20,740 nucleotides of DNA from Frigididesulfovibrio sp031551885 (GTDB lineage: Bacteria > Desulfobacterota > Desulfovibrionia > Desulfovibrionales > Desulfovibrionaceae). The stretch lies in contig JAVBMX010000087.1 in the NCBI GenBank assembly GCA_031551885.1, positions 1 through 20,740 on the forward strand, in the 5' to 3' direction. The position numbers and the translations under genes are program-made. Under the pieces are notes generated by a model. It ran no database searches and was not told the origin of the DNA. It worked only from the letters and a program-made list of their open reading frames with translations. Positions 15,175 to 20,740 of this stretch are shown one piece after another (position 1 is the stretch's first letter; each line of letters opens with the position of its first letter).

Positions 15175-15630
15175 GATGTTTCTCCCCAAGCATGAAAGCC
15201 GAATTCTCTGCAAAAATGCCGACCGGCGTCGTTGATACGGATGTATCGGTCAACGTAACGGATCGCTTTACAGCAGTGTCAAGAAAATGACGAAAAGTCA
15301 AGGGGGGAGGGTAAAATTTTATGAAACTTGGGCGCTTGGAGTGGATCCGTCGCCAAAAGTCGACTCCCCCGGCATGGAGGGGAAAGGTTTACAAACTTTG
15401 CGGCGCAGGCTTTTTTCTTGCTTCCGACCGGCAATTCCAGGAAGGTATGTATAAAGTGTTTTTTTACTGTGCGTTTTCGAGCATTTTTCTTTATGAAAAA
15501 AGCTGAAATGCCCGGCGGGGATATCGCTGCCGCTTACTTGCGCACTCATTCAAGTCTTTCTTGCGGTATGTTTTGATAGGCGACTTCAACGGGAACTTTT
15601 CTTTGTGAAGCGAGCGATGAAACGTTGAAC
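15175..15630. other. Intergenic region without a convincing gene
   Basis: About 450 bases between the activator start and the gap terminator. The half near 15380-15620 is visibly richer in A and T than its neighbours, with T-runs (GCTTTTTTCTT, GTGTTTTTTTAC). On the minus strand TTGACA (15276-15281) could be a -35 for the activator, but I see no good -10. Open frames here (61-82 codons, either strand) have unusual composition and no ribosome site, so I do not call them. A small RNA is possible but unsupported. Confidence 0.5.
15231..15254. promoter_or_regulatory. Interrupted dyad upstream of the sigma-54 activator gene
   Basis: GTTGA...TCAAC arms enclose a smaller dyad GATAC-GGAT-GTATC. The two dyads are slightly offset from each other. 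It lies about 57 bases upstream of the activator start and is a possible protein-binding site. Confidence 0.25.
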
Positions 15631-15668
15631 AAAAAACGCGCCGTTCCCCGAGAGTTCGGGAAACGGCG
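15631..15668 (-). terminator. Rho-independent terminator of the gap operon
   Basis: On the minus strand a 13-position stem with one mismatch (CGCCGTT/AACGGCG plus TCGGG/CCCGA) closes a 4-base loop and is followed by CGTTTTTTGTT. It begins 27 bases after the gap stop codon and ends the surE-fba-gap transcript. Confidence 0.9.
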
Positions 15669-15695
15669 TGAGCGGTCGTACCGGCGACAGGCGGA

Positions 15696-16697
15696 CTACA
15701 GGCTTTTGCCCATCATGCGCAGCAGCCGGACAAGCTGGTTGGTGAAGCCGGATTCGTTGTCGTACCAAATGATCAGCTTGACCATGGTCCCGTTGATCAC
15801 CGAGGTGCAGAGCCCGTCCACCACGCCGCCGTTGACGCTGCCGATGTAGTCACAGGAAACCAGCGGCTCTTCCGAAAAGCCCATGTAGTCCTTCAGCGGC
15901 CCTTGGGCGGCGGCCTTCAGGGCGGCATTGACCTCTTCGGTCGAGGTTTCGCGCCCCACTTCGCAGGTCAGGTCCACCAGCGAGACGTTGGGGGTGGGCA
16001 CGCGAACGGCCATGCCGTCCAGCTTGCCTTTCAGGGCGGGGATGACCTGGGCGACGGCCTTGGCCGCCCCCGTCGAGGTGGGAATCATGGACATGGCCGC
16101 GGCTCTGGCCCGACGCAGGTCTTTGTGCGTGCCGTCCAGAATGCGTTGGCTCATGGTGTAGGAATGCACGGTGGTCATCAGGCCGTGCCGGATGCCGAAG
16201 GTGTCGTTGAGCACCTTGGCGGGGGGAGCCAAACAGTTGGTGGTGCAGGAGGCGTTGGAAACCACGTGGTGCGTGGCCGGGTTGTACAGGTCGTGGTTGA
16301 CGCCCATGACCACGGTCAGGTCCACGTTGGAGCCGGGGGCGCTGATGATCGATTTTTTGGCGCCGGCGGCGAGGTGCTTGGCCAAGCCGGGGCCGTCCTT
16401 CAGGGTGCCGGTGCTTTCAACCACCATGTCCACGCCGAGTTTGCCCCACTCCCATTCGCCCACGCCGTGCCGGGTAACGCGCACCAACCTGCCGTTGATG
16501 ATGATGCCTTCGCTGTCGTGTTCCACGGTTCCGGGGAAGGTCCGATGGATGGAATCATATTTGAACAGGTGGGCGAGCGTCGCGTTGTCGCCGCGCGCAT
16601 TCACCACGCCGATGCGCATCTCCGGGTCGTCGGCCAAAAGGCGCAGCAGGTAGCGGCCGATGCGGCCGAATCCGTTCAGTCCCAATGTAACGGCCAT
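15696..16697 (-). CDS. gap: Glyceraldehyde-3-phosphate dehydrogenase, type I
   Basis: Encodes 333 residues, the normal full length. The Rossmann start NGFGRIGR, the active-site SNASCTTNCLAP with C151, the catalytic H178 (TTVHSYT), the phosphate site IPTSTGAAKAV and the C-terminal WYDNESGF are all intact. The enzyme interconverts glyceraldehyde-3-phosphate and 1,3-bisphosphoglycerate. The cofactor region reads VVNARGDNATLAHL, with Ala-Arg where NAD-specific enzymes have Asp-Leu (Asp32 in Bacillus numbering), and QRILDGTHKDL, where NAD enzymes have Leu-Pro before HKD. This pattern is closer to gluconeogenic GapB-type enzymes, so NADP use or dual specificity is likely. GAGGAGG precedes the ATG. 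It is the last gene of a surE-fba-gap set. Confidence 0.95.
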   Translation of the reverse strand: MAVTLGLNGFGRIGRYLLRLLADDPEMRIGVVNARGDNATLAHLFKYDSIHRTFPGTVEHDSEGIIINGRLVRVTRHGVGEWEWGKLGVDMVVESTGTLKDGPGLAKHLAAGAKKSIISAPGSNVDLTVVMGVNHDLYNPATHHVVSNASCTTNCLAPPAKVLNDTFGIRHGLMTTVHSYTMSQRILDGTHKDLRRARAAAMSMIPTSTGAAKAVAQVIPALKGKLDGMAVRVPTPNVSLVDLTCEVGRETSTEEVNAALKAAAQGPLKDYMGFSEEPLVSCDYIGSVNGGVVDGLCTSVINGTMVKLIIWYDNESGFTNQLVRLLRMMGKSL

Positions 16698-16813
16698 ATA
16701 GGCGTCCTCCTCAAGTTGGGGCGGTAAGTGGGGTGGTGGCCAAAAGCTTTCGGCAGGTGGAGTGCCGAGGCTCGGTATTCCGGTGCGGCACAGCGCCGCG
16801 TCGGACGGTGGTT

Positions 16814-17737
16814 TTACGCTTTTCCGGAACAGCCCAGCACGTTTTTGATTTTATGCTGCACCATATTTTTCACCGCTTCCCGGGCCGGCTTCAGGTAGGC
16901 GCGGGGATCGAAGTCTTCCGGCTTTTCCGCGAAGTGCTTACGGATGACGGCCGTCATGGCCAGGCGAATGTCCGTGTCGATGTTGATTTTACACACCCCA
17001 TAGGTGGCGGCTTTGCGCAGCAGGTCTTCAGGCACGCCGCGCGCACCGCCGACTTTGCCGCCGTAGTTGTTGCACATTTCAACGAACTCTTGGGGAACGC
17101 TGGAAGAGCCGTGCAACACCAGGGGGAAGTCGGGCAGTTTTTTGGTGATTTCTTCCAGGCGGGGGAAGTCCAGCTTGGCGTCGCCCTTAAATTTGTAGGC
17201 CCCGTGGCTGGTGCCGATGGCCACGGCCAGCGAGTCGCACCCGGTGCGCTGCACAAACTCCACGGCCTGATCCGGATCGGTGTAGATAGTTTTTTCGGCC
17301 ACCACGTCGTCTTCCACGCCTTCAATGCGGCCGAGCTCGGCCTCCACCCAAACGCCGCGATCGTGGGCGTATTCGACCACTTTCTTGGTCACGGCGATGT
17401 TTTCCTCAAAGGAAAGGTGCGAGCCGTCGATCATCACCGAGGTGAATCCGCCGTCGATGCAGGCCTTGCACAGTTCAAAGTCCGGTCCGTGGTCGAGGTG
17501 CAGCACCACGGGCAGATCGCTTTCAATCAGGGCGGCTTCGATGAGTTTGACGATGTAGCTCTGGCCCGCATATTTGCGCGCCCCGGCGGAAACCTGGAGG
17601 ATAAGCGGTGACTTCTCCTCGGCCCCGGCCTGCATGATGCCCTGAATGATTTCCATATTGTTGACGTTAAAAGCGCCCACGGCGAAGCCTTCTTTATAGG
17701 CGCGCTCAAACATGGCTTTCGGACCGGTCAACGGCAT
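16814..17737 (-). CDS. fba: Class II fructose-bisphosphate aldolase
   Basis: Encodes 307 residues of the short class IIB type. It cleaves or forms fructose-1,6-bisphosphate in glycolysis and gluconeogenesis, using a divalent metal. Visible signatures are AFNVNNMEIIQGIMQAG at the N-terminus, HLDHGPDF with the metal-binding histidines, MIDGSHLSFEEN, VEAELGRIEG, IGTSHGAYKF, LVLHGSSSVP and KINIDTDIRLA. AAGGAGA lies seven bases before the ATG. The gap gene follows 116 bases downstream, with the small inverted repeat GCGGC/GCCGC between them, and surE precedes it by 96 bases, all on the same strand. Pairing with a GapB-like GAPDH suggests carbon flow towards sugars. Confidence 0.95.
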   Translation of the reverse strand: MPLTGPKAMFERAYKEGFAVGAFNVNNMEIIQGIMQAGAEEKSPLILQVSAGARKYAGQSYIVKLIEAALIESDLPVVLHLDHGPDFELCKACIDGGFTSVMIDGSHLSFEENIAVTKKVVEYAHDRGVWVEAELGRIEGVEDDVVAEKTIYTDPDQAVEFVQRTGCDSLAVAIGTSHGAYKFKGDAKLDFPRLEEITKKLPDFPLVLHGSSSVPQEFVEMCNNYGGKVGGARGVPEDLLRKAATYGVCKINIDTDIRLAMTAVIRKHFAEKPEDFDPRAYLKPAREAVKNMVQHKIKNVLGCSGKA

Positions 17738-17833
17738 AGTGGTCTCCTTGGGACAAGAGGTGAAACGCCGTGCCCTTCAAGGCGCGGCCGGGCGTTGTTT
17801 GGCCGGGGAAGGCGGCATGCCTTCGGCGGCGGG

Positions 17834-18586
17834 TTATTCAAAGACGCCGCGTAGATACTCCAGGCAGGCGGTGTCGGTGAAATCGAAGCGCAGGGGGGTC
17901 AGTGTGGCCCAGCCTTCGGAAAGCAGCGCCCGATCCGAGCCGGGGTTGACTTTTTCCGGAGGAATGTTGCCGTCCAGCCACCAGTAGGGGGTGCCTCTGG
18001 GGTCTTCGCGCCTGTGGTACCAGTCGCGCCACACGGCGGTCGTCTGCGGGCAGATGGCCAAGCCCTTGCAGGCGCTCATGGGCACATCCGGCAGGTTCAG
18101 GCTGACCACTCGGCGTTCCGGCAGCTCGGGCCAGGGGAGTTTTTCAATGATGGAAACCGCGTAGGCCGCATGCTCGGAGAGATCGTCGAACTTAAACGCG
18201 TCATACGAAACGGCCAGAGCTTTGAAGCCCAGATGCGCGGCCTCGGTGGCGGCGGCTACGGTGCCGGAATACAGCACGTCCGGGCCCACGTTCGCGCCCG
18301 CGTTGATTCCCGAAACCACAAGGTCGGGTCGGTGGGGCAGCAGTTCGCCTATGCCCAGCTTCACGCAGTCCGCCGGGGTGCCGTAAATGCCGAACCCGGT
18401 GAAATCGCACTCTTTGATGCGCCTGACCCGCAGGGGGCCGAGAATGGTGATGGCGTGCCCCACGGCGGATTGCTCCGTCATGGGCGCGACGACATCCACC
18501 TGATGTCCGGCGGCAAGCAGGGCGTGGTATATGGCGCGCAGGCCCACGGCATGGATGCCGTCGTCATTGGTCAGGGCGATACGCAT
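17834..18586 (-). CDS. surE: 5'/3'-nucleotidase SurE
   Basis: Encodes 250 residues, the usual length. The metal-binding NDDG (residues 7-10), TEQSAVGHAIT, GTPADCVKLGI and SGINAGANVGPDVLYSGTVAAATEA are the conserved SurE blocks. SurE removes phosphate from nucleoside monophosphates and short polyphosphates, and is linked to stationary-phase survival. CGGAG lies six bases before the ATG. It is first in the surE-fba-gap series. Confidence 0.97.
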   Translation of the reverse strand: MRIALTNDDGIHAVGLRAIYHALLAAGHQVDVVAPMTEQSAVGHAITILGPLRVRRIKECDFTGFGIYGTPADCVKLGIGELLPHRPDLVVSGINAGANVGPDVLYSGTVAAATEAAHLGFKALAVSYDAFKFDDLSEHAAYAVSIIEKLPWPELPERRVVSLNLPDVPMSACKGLAICPQTTAVWRDWYHRREDPRGTPYWWLDGNIPPEKVNPGSDRALLSEGWATLTPLRFDFTDTACLEYLRGVFE

Positions 18587-18882
18587 AGATGCTCCGTCTG
18601 TTCATCACGCCGGTCGGTTCAAACGAAACCGGCATTTCTGTAAGGGTGTCGCGGGAATGAGCGCAGGATACCCGCCGCCCGGCGGGCCGTCAAGAACTTG
18701 AGGAATCCGGAAGGCCGGCTTGTTGCCGCGCCCCTCTCGAGTGGGGCGGTCGCGCCTTGGAAAAGAGACGCGGCTTCAATGAAGCGCGGGGGGTACTTGG
18801 CGGCCGATGCATTCCGTGTTGTCCGACGCACCGTCTACCTGGCGTTCAGGCTTGAAGATATTGCCGTTTTTTTAAAAACACA
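18587..18882. other. Intergenic region without a convincing gene
   Basis: About 300 bases between the surE start and the promoter of the HD-GYP gene. It contains two GC-rich hairpins (CCGCCGCCCGGCGG near 18674 and CCCCTCTCGAGTGGGG near 18730) and a T/A run (TTTTTTTAAAAA near 18867). The 67- and 70-codon open frames here lack ribosome sites and look random. I see no clear surE promoter. Confidence 0.5.
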
Positions 18883-18911
18883 TTGCCAAGATATCCAATA
18901 GGGCTTATACA
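18883..18911 (+). promoter_or_regulatory. Promoter of the REC-HD-GYP gene
   Basis: TTGCCA (18883-18888) and TATACA (18906-18911) are separated by exactly 17 bases, with four and five consensus matches respectively. Transcription would start near 18918 and give a leader of about 78 bases. Confidence 0.65.
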
Positions 18912-18944
18912 GATGTTAAGTAGATACATCACTCAGTGCCCACG

Positions 18945-18970
18945 CATCCGTCCGGACCTCCGGGCGGATG
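18945..18970 (+). promoter_or_regulatory. Strong hairpin in the REC-HD-GYP leader
   Basis: CATCCGTCCGG pairs with CCGGGCGGATG over 11 positions (one G-T pair) around the loop ACCT. It ends 16 bases before the GGAGG ribosome site. There is no T-run after it. It does not match the conserved core of known cyclic-di-GMP riboswitches as I remember them. Confidence 0.45.
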
Positions 18971-18995
18971 ATCCGTTATATTTTGTGGAGGATTT

Positions 18996-20093
18996 GTGGA
19001 ACCGACTTCCGCCAAACCGACAATTCTGGTGGTCGACGACACGCCGGACAACATCACCTTGCTTTGTTCGCTTCTTGGTGAGCAGTACAAGAACAAGGTC
19101 GCGACCAACGGGGAAAAAGCCCTGAAGATCGCCGCCACGGCCCCCCAGCCGGATCTGATTCTTTTAGACATCATGATGCCGGATATGGACGGCTATGAAG
19201 TCTGTCGCAGGCTGAAGGCCGATCCTTCCACCGCGCACATTCCGATCATCTTTCTGACCGCGAAAACCCAGGAAGGCGACGAAACCAAAGGTTTCGAACT
19301 GGGAGCCGTCGACTACATCACCAAGCCCATTGTGCCGCCCATTCTCATGGCCCGGGTGCACACCCATTTGGCCCTGCAGCACGCCCGCAAGTTTTTGGAA
19401 CGCCAAAACGTCATTCTGGAAGAGCAGGTCGAGCGTCGTACCCGGCAGCTGGCCGCCCTGCAGGACGCCATCGTCATCGCCATGGCCTCCTTGGCGGAAA
19501 CGCGCGACAACGACACCGGACACCACATTCGTCGTACCCAGCACTATATGCGCGAGCTGGCCGCGTATTTGCGCGATTTGCCGCGCTTCGCCGAGCACAT
19601 CGACGACAAGCTCATCGCCATTTTGTATAAATCCGCGCCGTTGCACGATATCGGCAAGGTCGGCGTGCCCGATCGCATTCTATTGAAGCCGGGCAGGCTT
19701 ACCCCGGAAGAGTTCGAGGAAATGAAGCGCCATACCATTTACGGGCGCGACGCGATTATCGCGGCGGAAAAAAGCCTGGACGTGCAGGAAAACTTTTTGG
19801 TGACGGCCCGAGAAATCGCTTACAGCCACCATGAAAAGTGGGACGGCTCCGGGTATCCGGAAGGGCTGGCCGGCGAAGCCATACCGCTTTCCGCGCGGAT
19901 GATGGCCCTGGCCGATGTCTACGACGCCCTGACCACCAAGCGCATATATAAGGATGCCATCCCGCACGCCGAGGCGGTGGAGATCATCCGGGCCGGCAGG
20001 GGCAGCCACTTTGACCCCGACGTGGCGGACGCATTTTTGAGCGTGAACGAGAGATTCGCGGCCATCGCCATGGAGTTCAGCGAAGAAGGGTAG
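18996..20093 (+). CDS. REC-HD-GYP response regulator (cyclic-di-GMP phosphodiesterase type)
   Basis: Encodes 365 residues from a GTG start with GGAGG four bases upstream. The receiver domain (about 8-125) has D14/D15, phospho-acceptor D58 (LILLDIMMPDMDG), T88 and K110. A coiled coil (about 130-160) links it to the HD-GYP domain: H217-D218 in APLHDIGKVGVPD, and HHEKWDGSGYPEGL at 278-291 with the GYP motif. The family hydrolyses cyclic di-GMP, as RpfG does, in response to phosphorylation. No kinase gene is next to it, so it is an orphan regulator in this window. It has its own promoter and lies directly upstream of a ribosomal RNA operon. Confidence 0.95.
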   Translation: MEPTSAKPTILVVDDTPDNITLLCSLLGEQYKNKVATNGEKALKIAATAPQPDLILLDIMMPDMDGYEVCRRLKADPSTAHIPIIFLTAKTQEGDETKGFELGAVDYITKPIVPPILMARVHTHLALQHARKFLERQNVILEEQVERRTRQLAALQDAIVIAMASLAETRDNDTGHHIRRTQHYMRELAAYLRDLPRFAEHIDDKLIAILYKSAPLHDIGKVGVPDRILLKPGRLTPEEFEEMKRHTIYGRDAIIAAEKSLDVQENFLVTAREIAYSHHEKWDGSGYPEGLAGEAIPLSARMMALADVYDALTTKRIYKDAIPHAEAVEIIRAGRGSHFDPDVADAFLSVNERFAAIAMEFSEEG

Positions 20094-20107
20094 TAATAAT
20101 TTCTTTG

Positions 20108-20134
20108 GGCCGCAACGGCCTCCTCACTTTTTTT
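20108..20134 (+). terminator. Weak terminator of the REC-HD-GYP gene
   Basis: GGCCG-CAA-CGGCC is followed after seven bases by TTTTTTT. The stem is only five pairs and is not adjacent to the T-run, so strength is doubtful. Confidence 0.35.
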
Positions 20135-20154
20135 AGTTTTCTTCAAAAAAGTGA
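20124..20154. repeat. Inverted repeat just before the rRNA promoter
   Basis: TCACTTTTTT (20124-20133) and AAAAAAGTGA (20145-20154) are perfect 10-bp inverted copies. The right arm abuts the -35 of the rRNA promoter, so the A-tract may also act as an UP-type element. Confidence 0.5.
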
Positions 20155-20183
20155 TTGACTCTGCCCGGTGAGTGGGGCATATT
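20155..20183 (+). promoter_or_regulatory. rRNA operon promoter
   Basis: TTGACT (20155-20160) and CATATT (20178-20183) have 17 bases between them, about 110 bases upstream of 16S rRNA, with an A-rich tract immediately upstream as in strong rRNA promoters. Confidence 0.7.
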
Positions 20184-20295
20184 CCGTTTCCGCCGAGAGG
20201 AACTCTTGGTAGCGGTTCTTTGACAAATGAAGAGTGAATGGGAAGGAAGAGATTCAGTCGGATTCGATCGGTAAGGTCGAACTCGCGGTTTTAAT
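20184..20295 (+). promoter_or_regulatory. 16S rRNA leader with boxA-like element
   Basis: Transcribed leader between the promoter and 16S rRNA. GGTTCTTTGACAA (20214-20226) resembles the boxA antitermination signal found in rRNA leaders (consensus near TGCTCTTTAACA). The partner for the 16S processing stem is outside the window. Confidence 0.5.

Positions 20296-20740
<445 letters not shown>

Noticed and set aside
15321..15506. A possible 61-residue small protein
   Set aside because: No ribosome site, no recognisable motif, and it lies in an AT-richer intergenic stretch with frames open in several registers.
15903..16727. A 274-codon plus-strand frame opposite gap
   Set aside because: It is antisense to an intact, highly conserved gap gene and has His/Gly/Val-rich shadow composition.
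18619..18831. A possible 70-residue minus-strand protein upstream of surE
   Set aside because: The translation looks random (many Arg, Ala, Thr), it has no ribosome site, and it overlaps GC-rich hairpins.
18945..18970. A cyclic-di-GMP-I riboswitch in the HD-GYP leader
   Set aside because: Only one simple stem is seen and the conserved riboswitch core as I remember it is absent.

Overview
The window looks like a chromosomal segment from a sulfate-reducing-type member of the Desulfovibrionaceae (Desulfovibrio or a close relative). The DNA is GC-rich and its coding density is high. The 5' part of a 16S rRNA gene at the right edge reads like that family, and the protein set fits it too: a response regulator beside a PEP-synthase-like protein, a surE-fba-gap cluster, and many two-component and sigma-54 proteins. 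The genus is my inference from the rRNA and protein style, not from a database search.

Left part (1-6691). The window opens in the last 44 codons of an IS1595-type transposase. Next, on the minus strand, come a receiver-only response regulator and an 858-residue protein that resembles the PEP/pyruvate-binding half of PEP synthase but has lost the catalytic histidine motif. A membrane histidine kinase is divergent from them, so the three genes probably form one signalling unit. A queD-like gene then overlaps by one base a large YcaO-family gene, a translationally coupled pair.

Middle (6692-10171). A flavin reductase gene with a clear terminator is followed by a MipA/OmpV outer-membrane protein (minus strand). 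Divergent from that is a TetR regulator followed by an exported protein with a caspase-like His/Cys signature (GHNG and ACKS). The mipA-tetR gap contains a 20-bp near-palindrome just downstream of a promoter-like -10. Two related, hairpin-rich intergenic repeats lie at the two convergent gene ends (about 7405-7560 and 9941-10130).

Right part (10172-20740). A 1292-residue exported TPR protein with a roughly 400-residue Pro/Ala/Thr/Gln linker lies downstream of a sigma-54 activator that has no N-terminal sensor domain and has GAFTHA in place of GAFTGA. A glycolytic/housekeeping cluster follows on the minus strand, transcribed surE, fba, gap, and ending in a strong terminator. The gap product has the residue pattern of NADP-using or gluconeogenic GAPDH. 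A REC-HD-GYP protein (cyclic-di-GMP phosphodiesterase type) with a good promoter comes next, then an rRNA promoter, leader and the start of 16S rRNA.

The best candidates for undescribed biology are the TetR/caspase-like/MipA locus, the queD-YcaO pair, and the degenerate PEP-synthase-like protein with its two-component partners.
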